A stretch of 64,000 bases of DNA from Parasporobacterium paucivorans DSM 15970 (GTDB lineage Bacteria > Bacillota > Clostridia > Lachnospirales > Lachnospiraceae), in contig NZ_FQYT01000013.1 in assembly GCF_900141895.1 (NCBI RefSeq), forward strand, positions 1 through 64,000. Direction: 5' to 3'. The translations under genes and the position numbers were made by a program. The notes beneath the pieces were generated by a model that searched no databases, had not been told where the DNA came from, and saw nothing but the letters and a program-made list of their open reading frames with translations. Position 1 is the stretch's first letter, and each line of letters begins with the position of its first letter. Positions 36,577-45,041 of the stretch are shown here, in pieces.

Positions 36577-36605
36577 ATTATAGAAGTAATGTATCGTAAT
36601 GTCAA
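36577..36605 (-). promoter_or_regulatory. promoter of the sortase operon
   Basis: On the minus strand TTGACA (36605-36600), a 17-base spacer and TATAAT (36582-36577) are both consensus. Confidence 0.9.
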
Positions 36606-36642
36606 TAAAATCAAGCATTTGATGTCAGCAGTGATTCATTTC

Positions 36643-36671
36643 TTGACGAATGGATTGATTTTGCCTATGAT
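36643..36671 (+). promoter_or_regulatory. promoter of the pRiA4b ORF-3/DUF1887 operon
   Basis: TTGACG (36643-36648), a 17-base spacer and TATGAT (36666-36671) lead to a short leader and AAGGATGG before ATG 36706. It is divergent from the sortase promoter, 37 bases away. Confidence 0.75.
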
Positions 36672-36705
36672 AAAAAAGTTAGAAAATAAAAAGGATGGAT
36701 CTGTC

Positions 36706-37392
36706 ATGAAAGCGTATATCGTGAAAATTGAAATGAAGGGCTCAGAGCCTCTGGTATGGCGTCGGATCATCATGCCGGCCGGAGCCACATACAGAAGGCT
36801 ACATGATATCATACAGGATGTGACGAATTTTCGGGGAGGATATCCCAATGAAAATTATCATTTGTATGCATTTGTGCTGAGCAAGGAAAATATAAGGGTG
36901 ACTAATGATGAGGATGCGTATGAGGGTCACAAGCATTTTTTGAAAAACAAAAGATTCTACAAGGAAAGGCTGGAGACAATTCCGGATAATCTGGAGGAAT
37001 TTGAGCGGGCCTACCAGGAAAGTCTGAAGGTTGTCATACGTAAGCCAAGTGGGTTGAAAATAGATGGGTATCTGGAGAGACAGGGGGAGATTCTTTATGA
37101 GTATGATTTTGGGGCAGGATGGCAGCTTGTGGTCCGACTGGAGGAGACCGTGGAAGATTACCCCTATGGATACCCGATGCTTCTGGATGGGGAAGGGACA
37201 GCCCCGCCGGAGGATGTAGGTGGATTGGAGGGATTCTATGAATTTCTGCGCATTTACCATGATGAGAGCCATCCGCAGCATGAAAGTACAAAAGTCTGGG
37301 CCACGAAAATGAATTTTCGTGAATATAACAAAGAATGGATTAATTATTTGCTGAAATCGATAAAATATAAAAAAAAGAAGAAAGGTGCCTGA
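36706..37392 (+). CDS. plasmid pRiA4b ORF-3-like protein
   Basis: About 228 residues. It begins MKAYIVKIEMKG and continues SEPLVWRRIIMPAGATYRRL, has LHDIIQDVTNF and ends the domain with EYDFGAGWQLVVRLEE and FYEFLRIYHD, the recognised pRiA4b ORF-3 pattern. The function of this widespread family is unknown. Start 36706 follows AAGGATGG. Its TGA stop is part of GGTGCCTGACCCC, a relative of the palindrome family. It is five bases ahead of a CARF-nuclease gene, so the two are probably one unit. Confidence 0.85.
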   Translation: MKAYIVKIEMKGSEPLVWRRIIMPAGATYRRLHDIIQDVTNFRGGYPNENYHLYAFVLSKENIRVTNDEDAYEGHKHFLKNKRFYKERLETIPDNLEEFERAYQESLKVVIRKPSGLKIDGYLERQGEILYEYDFGAGWQLVVRLEETVEDYPYGYPMLLDGEGTAPPEDVGGLEGFYEFLRIYHDESHPQHESTKVWATKMNFREYNKEWINYLLKSIKYKKKKKGA

Positions 37393-37396
37393 CCCC
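37384..37396 (-). repeat. variant of the REP-like motif at a gene junction
   Basis: GGTGCCTGACCCC supplies the stop codon (37390-37392) of the upstream gene and ends one base before the start codon region of the next. It is an imperfect relative of GGGGGTCTGACCCCC. Confidence 0.55.
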
Positions 37397-37397
37397 A

Positions 37398-38564
37398 ATG
37401 AAGACCTTGATAAAACTATATTCTTCATCCCCAATTCGGAATGTATATGCTGCACTTTTGTTTGAACCGGAACAGATTGTATTTTTAGGCGGTAAGGAAA
37501 TGCGGGAAAAACAGCTGAAAGTTTTCTTCAGGGAAAAGCTTCCTTCTGTGAAAATGGAATTCTATACAGTGGATTTACAGAATCTGGAGAATATTTCGCA
37601 GGTTTTGGAAGAAATTCTCAAAAAATATCCGGAAAGTGCTGTTGAACTTTGTGGAGGTGGAAATCTTCTGTACATTGCTGTTGGAGAGCTTATTGGTGAA
37701 CAAAGAATCCCAGCTTTTTTTTATGACATTAAAAATGCCATGATAAGAAATGTATCAAATTTTAAAATTACAGAAGAAATGAATAATTTAAAAGCTCCAA
37801 AATTACAACTGGAGGATTTTGTCCTGATGGCGGGAGGCTCTCTGGAAGGATATGGACATATCGGAATCAACAAGCTGTCTCCGGAGATGCAGCTGGATAT
37901 AGAATTTTTATGGAATATCTTTTTTGACAATCAGGAAAGATGGAGGAGGCTGATTGATTACCTTCAGAATAAAAGAAACAGCCTTCTGACTGATCCGTCT
38001 CCATTTTCTTTGCATGAACGGATGCAGTATAATGATTTCATTGAGGATAAGCTGTCCACGCTGGCTTCCTCTCCAGGCAAAATAATCCGGGATCTGAACA
38101 TAACCCAGAAGCAGATAAATTTTTCCTATAAAAATGATGTCATAAAAAAATGCCTGAATGATAAGGGCCTTATCCTGGAATTGTATCTTTTTCTGATTGC
38201 GATGCGGATGGATTTTTTTGATGAGGTGCGGATAAGTACGATTATCGATTGGAATGGAATTGGGAATGAAGAGAATAACATAAGCAATGAGCTGGACGTG
38301 ACCCTGGTGAAAGGCACCCGGCCGATATTTATTTCCTGTAAGCTTAAAATAATTACAGTAGAAGATTTGAACGAAATTGATATGCTCGTCAAACGGTTTG
38401 GCGGAGAATGCGGCATTGGAGTAGTCGCCACGGTTGGGACCTTTTCCACAGATTTCCCGACTGTTTACAGGAGGGCCAGGGAAATGGGAATCCATGTAAT
38501 CGAATATGATGATTTTAAATTCAAAAGAGTAGAAAAAATACTCGGGGGTCTGACCCCCGAGTAA
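37398..38564 (+). CDS. DUF1887 family protein, Card1/Can2-like CARF-nuclease
   Basis: The 388-residue protein has an N-terminal CARF-like Rossmann domain with VELCGGGNLLYIAVGEL, equivalent to the TGGTK motif of DUF1887 proteins. A middle helical/winged-helix part (about 160-260) and a PD-(D/E)xK nuclease core follow, with GLILELYLF, NELDV (Asp) and IFISCK (Lys). Card1 and Can2 are cyclic oligoadenylate-activated nucleases of type III CRISPR systems. No CRISPR-Cas genes are in the window, so this is an orphan copy, and the signal it senses is unknown. Its last codons are read through the palindrome at 38540, giving GGLTPE at the end. Confidence 0.8.
   Translation: MKTLIKLYSSSPIRNVYAALLFEPEQIVFLGGKEMREKQLKVFFREKLPSVKMEFYTVDLQNLENISQVLEEILKKYPESAVELCGGGNLLYIAVGELIGEQRIPAFFYDIKNAMIRNVSNFKITEEMNNLKAPKLQLEDFVLMAGGSLEGYGHIGINKLSPEMQLDIEFLWNIFFDNQERWRRLIDYLQNKRNSLLTDPSPFSLHERMQYNDFIEDKLSTLASSPGKIIRDLNITQKQINFSYKNDVIKKCLNDKGLILELYLFLIAMRMDFFDEVRISTIIDWNGIGNEENNISNELDVTLVKGTRPIFISCKLKIITVEDLNEIDMLVKRFGGECGIGVVATVGTFSTDFPTVYRRAREMGIHVIEYDDFKFKRVEKILGGLTPE
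38540..38562 (-). repeat. REP-like palindrome, TCTGA orientation, extended, at the DUF1887 3' end
   Basis: ACTCGGGGGTC and GACCCCCGAGT form an extended perfect inverted repeat around GGGGGTCTGACCCCC (38544-38558). Here the coding frame passes through it and stops at TAA 38562-38564. Confidence 0.92.
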
Positions 38565-38572
38565 CTGAGTAA

Positions 38573-39631
38573 TTATCTGCTGTATAATTCACGGCTCAAA
38601 ACATAGAATAATTCATAGGAATCGAAGGATCTGTCAGGATTCGTTTCGATATAGTATGGAATAAATCGTCCGGTTTTGCCGACCGTATTTACAAGATCGG
38701 TTATCAGTTTCCGGAGGTCCTCATCCGGCAGGGCAGGGTCGCCGACCATAATGGAGACCTGAGCCATTTTATCGCCATAATTTTCCATGATACTAAGTTT
38801 ATTGTTCGCATTGTCCTGGCCTTCCCACAAATCAAATCCGGCTTCTATGAAAAGTGGAATCATTGGTTCGACATTTCCACAGCAGTGATAGTTCACATAC
38901 AGACCCATATCGTGGGCAGCGGCGTTCATTCTCTGGTAGTGAGGCATCATGACTTCCCGGAATGTCTCATTGGACATAAATGGGCTTCTCTGTGTTCCCA
39001 TATCATCATGGAAAGTAATCATATCTGCCCCATAAACTTCTTTTGCAATCTTTATCAGATCGATGTGGAAGTCAGTCAACTTGGTATAGAATGCCTCGAG
39101 AGCTTCCTGCTCTTCAAGCAGATAGCAGAAAGTATCTCCAAAAGAAGTGAGGTCGGCGGTTCTTTCAAAAAGACCGTTGACGATCATGAAAGTGGTGAAA
39201 CGGTCCGGATCGATAGCATCTTTATAATTTTCTTCGTAATCCTTCTTCCAGTCGATAGTATTTAAATCCGGCCAGACAAGCTCTTTCTCCCACTCCGTGA
39301 TATCAGAAAGCCGTCTTGTGTTTGGTCTGACCATGGCAGCATTTGATTTTGGCTCAAATGCCCAGTCAATACCGAACCAGTCAATTCCACCATGGTTTCT
39401 GGCAAATGCATCCGGCATGACCTCAGGCTGGACAATGTTGGAGTCGATGGGAAGTACAGGCATCCAACAGGGCTTTTTATTCTGCATCAATAATTGAAAA
39501 TTCTCTTTTGGGGTGATCGGGGTGTTGAATTTTCTGGCGTGAACCGGCGGGAATCCGTATGGGCTGGGAACATCTTTATACATCCCCATATCTTTTAGTT
39601 CTTCTTCTTTGTTAAATGGATTGCAACTCAT
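38573..39631 (-). CDS. uroporphyrinogen decarboxylase (URO-D) family protein
   Basis: About 352 residues. The body has TPKENFQLLMQ, MITFHDDMGTQRSPFMS and NYHCCGNVEPMIPLFIEAG, with His and Cys in the places used for zinc or methyl transfer in methyltransferase-type members. It is a distant relative of the URO-D genes at 4053 and 55633 and stands without its own PucR gene. Start 39631 follows AGGAGGT. It may act in methyl transfer together with the downstream dehydrogenase, but this is guesswork. Confidence 0.8.
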   Translation of the reverse strand: MSCNPFNKEEELKDMGMYKDVPSPYGFPPVHARKFNTPITPKENFQLLMQNKKPCWMPVLPIDSNIVQPEVMPDAFARNHGGIDWFGIDWAFEPKSNAAMVRPNTRRLSDITEWEKELVWPDLNTIDWKKDYEENYKDAIDPDRFTTFMIVNGLFERTADLTSFGDTFCYLLEEQEALEAFYTKLTDFHIDLIKIAKEVYGADMITFHDDMGTQRSPFMSNETFREVMMPHYQRMNAAAHDMGLYVNYHCCGNVEPMIPLFIEAGFDLWEGQDNANNKLSIMENYGDKMAQVSIMVGDPALPDEDLRKLITDLVNTVGKTGRFIPYYIETNPDRSFDSYELFYVLSRELYSR

Positions 39632-39740
39632 AAATAACCTCCTAAAAATCTGAATTTGTATCTCCATTTTATAACCATAAGTGAATTAACGAAAGTTCTT
39701 ATTAGTCTTATAACCATTCCATAACCGAATGCAAGACGGT

Positions 39741-40694
39741 TTAAAAAAATCTGTTCTCCAGTTCTTTGCATTCTGCGTAAGCCTTTAGATTTCTGTACAG
39801 TGTTTCCTTCATCCTTCCGAATGCATTATCCGAACCGGACATTGTATGGGGATATAGAAAAACATTTTCCAGGTCCCAGAGAGGGCTGTTTATGGGCAGG
39901 GGTTCTTTCTCATATACGTCCAGAACGGCTGCAAGCAGCAGCTTGTTTTTAAGTGCGTCAACCAGCGCCCCTTCATCGCAGACCGCCCCGCGGCCCACGT
40001 TGACAAAGACACTGCCCGGTTTCATGCTGCGGAAAAAATCCTTTCCGGCAAGGTGAAAGGAGTCATCCGACAAGGGAAGCGTAAGAATTACTATATCCAC
40101 TTGGGGCAGAAAATCCCCCGCATGATCAATGGAATGGACTTCATCAAAACAGTCGGAAGGCAGTGGATGGCGGTTGAAGCCGATCACTTTGGCTCCGAAA
40201 GCCTGCAGTCTTTTTGCAATCTGGAATCCGAGGTCGCCGGTTCCCAGAATAGCTGCTGTTTTACCATAGATTTCGATAAGGTCCTGTTTTCGCCTGAAAA
40301 CACGATCTTTTTTCTGAGAATCAAACACCCGGCTCTGTTTATAAACGTTGAGAATACCGGAGAGCACGAATTCGGAAATCGGTATGCCATATACACCCCG
40401 CATATTGGCCAGGATGATTTTTCGCTCCTTGATCTTATCCGCAGGAAAATGGTCAAAGCCTGCAGCCAGTACCTGGATAAACTTCAGGTTTTTGAAATCA
40501 TCAATATTCTCATGCTGGAAGATGCCTACCGTGGCAAGTACTTCGCAGGTATAGGCTTCCTCCGGCAGGGAAAGTCCCTCGGTCGGATGCAGGACTACGT
40601 CATAGCCCAGAGCCGCTATGCGGTTTATATAATCGTCGTCATATTCCCACATATTATAGGAATGCTGTTTGAATAATAAAAGCTTTATATCCAT
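39741..40694 (-). CDS. D-2-hydroxyacid dehydrogenase family protein
   Basis: The 317-residue NAD-dependent enzyme has ILGTGDLGFQIAKRLQ as nucleotide-binding site, NVGRGAVCDEGALVDAL, DVYEKEPLP with the catalytic Glu and YPHTMSG with the catalytic His. The substrate-binding Arg is likely in MRGVYG. It reduces a 2-keto acid or the reverse; the specific acid is not clear. It is divergent from a two-component system at 40827. Confidence 0.88.
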   Translation of the reverse strand: MDIKLLLFKQHSYNMWEYDDDYINRIAALGYDVVLHPTEGLSLPEEAYTCEVLATVGIFQHENIDDFKNLKFIQVLAAGFDHFPADKIKERKIILANMRGVYGIPISEFVLSGILNVYKQSRVFDSQKKDRVFRRKQDLIEIYGKTAAILGTGDLGFQIAKRLQAFGAKVIGFNRHPLPSDCFDEVHSIDHAGDFLPQVDIVILTLPLSDDSFHLAGKDFFRSMKPGSVFVNVGRGAVCDEGALVDALKNKLLLAAVLDVYEKEPLPINSPLWDLENVFLYPHTMSGSDNAFGRMKETLYRNLKAYAECKELENRFF

Positions 40695-40826
40695 ATGAAA
40701 AACTCCTCCGTCCAGACATTAGTTACAATGATTTTAACATATGGAACTGTGAATTGTAAATTTATGACATAAGTTATATAATATACTAAATTATTTCGAT
40801 GGATGGGTGGCATTAGGAGGTATAAA

Positions 40827-41516
40827 GTGGCAAGAGTCTTGATTGTTGATGATGAACCGATGATTCGTGAAGTAATACGTGAATATGCGGAACTGGAGGG
40901 ACATGAAGTCAGGGAAGCGGAAAGTGGACTGAAGGCTATTGAATGCTGCAGGACAGAGGATTTTGATGCCATAATAATGGATGTCATGATGCCGGGGATT
41001 GATGGATTGACGGCGTACGAGAAGATTAAAAAGACCAATTCGATTCCGGTACTTATACTCTCTGCAAAAGGGGAAGAGCATGACAAGCTGTATGGATTCA
41101 GTCTTGGAATAGATGATTACGTGGTCAAACCGTTTTCGCCCAAAGAACTGATGGCTCGTCTTGGCGTAATCCTGTCTAGAAATCGGGGACGACAGAGCAT
41201 ATCAGATGGAGATACTTCTAAGTGCCGCCTGCAGTTCGAGGGGATGAAAATTGACGGAAAGGCATATAATGTATACATTGACGGTGTTAAAGCTGCAATA
41301 ACGATGAGGGAATTCGATTTGCTTTATTTTCTGGCATCCCATCCCAATATCGTTTTTTCGAGGCAGCAGCTGCTGGATAACGTCTGGGGCTATGACTACA
41401 TGGGAGACGACAGGACGGTGGATACCCATGTCAAAATGCTCCGCCATTCCATTGGAGAATACAGGAAATATATCATCACGGCGAGAGGGGTAGGTTATAA
41501 GTTTGAAGTTCTTTGA
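40827..41516 (+). CDS. OmpR-family response regulator
   Basis: About 229 residues. The receiver domain has VDDEP near the N-terminus, phosphoacceptor Asp in AIIMDVMMPG, Ser/Thr and Lys in LILSAKGE and VVKPFSP. The winged-helix domain contains DDRTVDTHVKMLR and ARGVGYKFE. Start is GTG 40827, seven bases after AGGAGGT. It overlaps the kinase gene by 14 bases. The target genes are unknown. Confidence 0.92.
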   Translation: MARVLIVDDEPMIREVIREYAELEGHEVREAESGLKAIECCRTEDFDAIIMDVMMPGIDGLTAYEKIKKTNSIPVLILSAKGEEHDKLYGFSLGIDDYVVKPFSPKELMARLGVILSRNRGRQSISDGDTSKCRLQFEGMKIDGKAYNVYIDGVKAAITMREFDLLYFLASHPNIVFSRQQLLDNVWGYDYMGDDRTVDTHVKMLRHSIGEYRKYIITARGVGYKFEVL

Positions 41517-42882
41517 TTTTAAGGGAATACGTTTCAGATTATATCTATTGTTTATCGGATTTGCGGTAATTATTGTCGGAGTGGTATTCTTCATTCAACT
41601 TTTCAATATAAAGCAAAGGGTAAGACAGGATACTCTGGATTCGTTACGGAACATAACATGGAATATTTCAGCCACATATGGTACGGATGCCTATTACAAG
41701 GCAATGCGGGCTGCAGCTTATTCGGGCGAGTATCAGATTAAGACCATGACAGAGGATGGAGAGGAATTGGACTCAGTCGGAGTCGCCGGACTGGATGCCC
41801 GATGGCCGTTAAAAATTCTAAAAATGGATAATCTGATCGAACAGCTAAAAAACTCCAATGGTTATATAGACTATGTCATAGAAGACGGAAACACGGACTG
41901 GGTCGTGCATGCGCAGGTCCTGGCCAGCTGGGAAGGAAAACGGGAGATTATTTTTGTTGCAAAATCCACAGACCATGAAAAAGCTGTAATCAATAATGTA
42001 CAGCTGCAGCTTCTGGAGATATCCCTCATTGTATTTGCATTCGCCTTGCTGATGTCGTGGTTTCTGGCCAGGCAGTTCTTGAAACCGATAGTTATAATTA
42101 CGAATAGTGCAAAAAAACTGGCCAACGGAGATTACAGCGTGTCATTTCCACAAAATACGTATGCAGAAATCAATCTTTTGTCAGAGACAATGGAAATGGC
42201 GGCACGCGAATTTGCCAATTACGAACAGAACAGAAGGGATTTGATAGCCAACGTTTCTCATGATATGCGGACTCCGCTGACAATGATTAAAGCTTATGCG
42301 GAAATGATATTGAACATTTCTGGTGATAATCAGGAAAAAAGGGACAGGCACCTGGGAATTATCATTGAGCAGACAGATAAACTTTCCATTTTTGTAAACG
42401 CATCCCTGAATCTGGCCAAATTGCAGTCAAAAGAAACGAAACTTCAGTTACAGAAATTCTCACTTGGGAGGCTGGTAAATGAAGTTATAGAACACTTGAA
42501 AGTGATTTATGGGAAAGATGCGGTGTTTGAAACGAAGATTTTTGAAAAATATATGATTAAGGCGGATAAACCCATGATTGAACAGGTGTTGTTCAATGTA
42601 ATAATTAATGCGGTTAAATATTCCGGTGGGCCAATTTATATCAATGTAAGGTGTGAAGGCAAACATATATTATTTGAAGTCATAGACCATGGCGTCGGCA
42701 TCGCCGGGGAAGACCTGCCCAATATCTGGATCAAATACTATAAGATAAATCCCGGTTCAAAAGATTTTGGAAGCACGGGGGTCGGCTTGTCCATCGTCAA
42801 GGAAATCCTGGATCAGCATAATTTCGAATATGGGGTTGACAGTGAGCCGGGTAAGGGCAGCAGGTTCTGGTTTCGAGCGTGA
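41503..42882 (+). CDS. sensor histidine kinase
   Basis: The 459-residue kinase has two membrane segments (about 13-33 and 167-187) enclosing an extracytoplasmic sensor, a HAMP segment, the HisKA box VSHDMRTPLTMIKAYAE and an ATPase domain with NAVKYSGG, DHGVGIAGEDLPNIW and STGVGLSIVKEI. It starts at TTG 41503 after AGGGGTAGG and is translationally coupled to the response regulator. Its stimulus cannot be read from the sequence. Confidence 0.92.
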   Translation: MKFFDFKGIRFRLYLLFIGFAVIIVGVVFFIQLFNIKQRVRQDTLDSLRNITWNISATYGTDAYYKAMRAAAYSGEYQIKTMTEDGEELDSVGVAGLDARWPLKILKMDNLIEQLKNSNGYIDYVIEDGNTDWVVHAQVLASWEGKREIIFVAKSTDHEKAVINNVQLQLLEISLIVFAFALLMSWFLARQFLKPIVIITNSAKKLANGDYSVSFPQNTYAEINLLSETMEMAAREFANYEQNRRDLIANVSHDMRTPLTMIKAYAEMILNISGDNQEKRDRHLGIIIEQTDKLSIFVNASLNLAKLQSKETKLQLQKFSLGRLVNEVIEHLKVIYGKDAVFETKIFEKYMIKADKPMIEQVLFNVIINAVKYSGGPIYINVRCEGKHILFEVIDHGVGIAGEDLPNIWIKYYKINPGSKDFGSTGVGLSIVKEILDQHNFEYGVDSEPGKGSRFWFRA

Positions 42883-42930
42883 AAGTTCCACAGGAATTTA
42901 AAATTAAGATACGGGTAGGGAGGGAACATT

Positions 42931-43368
42931 TTGGATATTCAAAAAAGGATTGATATTGCGATGGGCGGCAGAGGAAAAGGGTATGCCTGTTCCCAGTGTG
43001 TGGTGTGCGCTTTTTCGGACCTGCTGGATACGGACGAGAAAGATCTTTTTAAGATGGCAGAAGGATTTGGAGGCGGAGTCGGAGGTCTTATGGAAGTTTG
43101 TGGTGTTGTCTGTGCAATGGCGATGATTGCCGGACTTATGACGAGTGGAGGGAACATCGAAAATAATACCACAAAAGTACAGACAATTGATCTGACCAGA
43201 AAACTGGCTATGGAATTTAAGGATAGGAATGGCACCATTATTTGCAGGGAACTGCGCGGTGAGGACACAGGCACGCCAATCAGGGATTGTGACCTGTGCA
43301 TTCAGGATGGGATACGGATTATTGCAAAGCATTTCTTTGCGGATAGAGTAGTGGGAGCAGATAAATAG
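42931..43368 (+). CDS. C_GCAxxG_C_C family (redox-type) protein
   Basis: The 145-residue product has the conserved cysteine set with ACSQCVVCAF, GFGGGVGGLMEVCGVVCA and RDCDLCIQDG. The family probably binds a metal or acts in redox reactions; no reaction is established. Start is TTG 42931 after AGGGAGGG. A terminator at 43390 follows, so it is separate from the ABC transporter operon. Confidence 0.85.
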   Translation: MDIQKRIDIAMGGRGKGYACSQCVVCAFSDLLDTDEKDLFKMAEGFGGGVGGLMEVCGVVCAMAMIAGLMTSGGNIENNTTKVQTIDLTRKLAMEFKDRNGTIICRELRGEDTGTPIRDCDLCIQDGIRIIAKHFFADRVVGADK

Positions 43369-43389
43369 ACCAAAAGATATTCACGGTAA

Positions 43390-43416
43390 GGAGTCGTGTA
43401 TGACGGCTCCTTTTTT
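43390..43416 (+). terminator. terminator after the C_GCAxxG_C_C gene
   Basis: GGAGTCGT (43390-43397) pairs with ACGGCTCC (43403-43410), followed by six T. Confidence 0.85.
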
Positions 43417-43455
43417 GTGTCATATGCACAAAAAAACTGAAAAAAATGCAGTATT

Positions 43456-43491
43456 TCACATGGATTTCACAATGGTCACATACTCGTCACA
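43456..43491 (+). promoter_or_regulatory. four phased TCACA repeats upstream of the ABC transporter operon
   Basis: TCACA occurs at 43456, 43467, 43476 and 43487, at steps of 11, 9 and 11 bases, close to a DNA turn. Such direct repeats look like an operator for a cooperative regulator. Confidence 0.5.
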
Positions 43492-43546
43492 CCTGAAGAT
43501 GATAGATTTAGGTAAGCCAAATAATGTAGGAAAAGGAGGAGGCACA

Positions 43547-44311
43547 TTGGACATCCTGAAATTGGAAAAGGTCATCAAGAATTTTGGCGGCGTACAAGCA
43601 TTGCGAGATGTTGATTTGAATATCAGACAGGGAAGCGTCCATGGACTGATCGGTCCTAATGGATCTGGAAAAACAACTACGTTTAATGTCATTAGTGGCG
43701 TTTTTAGTCCGACGTCGGGGAAAGTCATCTTTGATGGAAAGAATATAACGGGCATGACGCCTTATGAAATTGCCAAACATGGAATTGGGCGTACGTTCCA
43801 AATTCCACGTGTAATGCCGCGAATGACAGTTCTTGAAAATGTTATGGCCGGAATGTACCTGCGAACCAGTACAGATATTATGGGAACATTTTTCCATCTG
43901 CCTTTTAAGGAATCGAAACAGGAAAAACATATCAGATACAAGGCAATGGAATTTCTTGAATTTGTCGGTTTGGATAAGTCAGCAGGCAGATGGGCTGGAG
44001 ATTTAGTATGGGCAGAGCAGCAGACCCTCCAGATTGCCAGGGCGCTGGCGGGTGAACCAAAGCTTCTGCTATTGGATGAGCCAACGGCCGGTATGGGTGC
44101 GGAAGAGTCCGAATTTATAGAAAATCTGATAAGACGAATCAAAGCAAATGGAACCACGATTATTCTGATTGCACATGATGTCAAGCTCGTTACCCGTGCA
44201 TCGGATATTGTTACAGCTATCGAGTTTGGTTCGAAAATTGCGGAAGGTTTGCCGGAAGAAGTGAAAAATAATCCGAGGGTGGTGGAAGCATATCTTGGAA
44301 CAGATGAGTAG
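43547..44311 (+). CDS. livG: branched-chain amino acid-type ABC transporter ATP-binding protein (LivG-like)
   Basis: About 254 residues with Walker A GPNGSGKTTT, Q-loop region GRTFQIPRVMPRMTVLENVM, an ABC-signature equivalent WAEQQTLQIARAL and Walker B LLLLDEPTAGMG. TTG 43547 is taken as start because AAGGAGG stands just upstream; the reading frame from 43400 has no such site. It is the first of a five-gene transporter operon in the order G-F-H-M-K. The substrate may be an amino acid, amide or aromatic acid. Confidence 0.9.
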   Translation: MDILKLEKVIKNFGGVQALRDVDLNIRQGSVHGLIGPNGSGKTTTFNVISGVFSPTSGKVIFDGKNITGMTPYEIAKHGIGRTFQIPRVMPRMTVLENVMAGMYLRTSTDIMGTFFHLPFKESKQEKHIRYKAMEFLEFVGLDKSAGRWAGDLVWAEQQTLQIARALAGEPKLLLLDEPTAGMGAEESEFIENLIRRIKANGTTIILIAHDVKLVTRASDIVTAIEFGSKIAEGLPEEVKNNPRVVEAYLGTDE

Positions 44312-45014
44312 AATTTTAAAAATTGAAGAGTTGTCTGTCTACTATGGGCAGATTTGCGCAATCAAGCGCATTAATATGGAAGTATTTGAAGGGGAAATCG
44401 TTACCCTGATCGGTTCAAATGGCGCAGGAAAATCAACATTGATCAATACGATTATCGGACTTCAGAAAGCAACTAAAGGAAAAATTACATTTATGAATGA
44501 GGACATCACTAAGGTGTCGACAGATAAAGTGATTAAAAGGGGAATCTCGGTCGTTCCTGAAGGCAGGGGTATGCTTGCCAGTATGACTGTTCTGGAAAAT
44601 CTGCAGCTTGGTGCCTATCATAAGAAAAACGTGATAGAGCAAAATCTTGAAAAGGTGTATGAACGTTTTCCGATTCTCTATGACAGGCGCCTGCAGAAAG
44701 CCGGCACTTTATCCGGAGGAGAACAGCAGATGCTGGCCATCAGCCGCGCCATAATGGGAGATCCGAAGCTGATTCTGCTGGATGAGCCTTCCCTGGCCTT
44801 ATCTCCGGCCTATGTGGATAAAATCTTTAAAATACTTGTTGAGTTGAAAAAGGAAGGGATGACCATCCTGCTGTCGGAGCAGAATGCAAAAAAAGCGCTC
44901 CAATATTCTGACAGAGGATATGTTCTTGATTTAGGCGAAACTGTACTGGATGGAAAATCAAGCGACCTGGCTGGCAATCCAGCCGTCAGAAGTGCATATT
45001 TAGGTGCAGATTAA
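44304..45014 (+). CDS. livF: branched-chain amino acid-type ABC transporter ATP-binding protein (LivF-like)
   Basis: About 236 residues: Walker A GSNGAGKSTL, LivF-typical VPEGRGMLASMTVLENL, signature LSGGEQQMLAISRA and Walker B LILLDEPSLALSP. It overlaps the LivG-like gene by eight bases and completes the ATPase pair. Confidence 0.92.
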   Translation: MSRILKIEELSVYYGQICAIKRINMEVFEGEIVTLIGSNGAGKSTLINTIIGLQKATKGKITFMNEDITKVSTDKVIKRGISVVPEGRGMLASMTVLENLQLGAYHKKNVIEQNLEKVYERFPILYDRRLQKAGTLSGGEQQMLAISRAIMGDPKLILLDEPSLALSPAYVDKIFKILVELKKEGMTILLSEQNAKKALQYSDRGYVLDLGETVLDGKSSDLAGNPAVRSAYLGAD

Positions 45015-45041
45015 TATCAATAGATGGGAGTGATTTAGAGT

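Noticed and set aside
37398-38564. type III CRISPR-Cas locus suggested by the Card1-like gene
   Set aside because: No cas genes and no repeat-spacer array were seen on either strand in this window.
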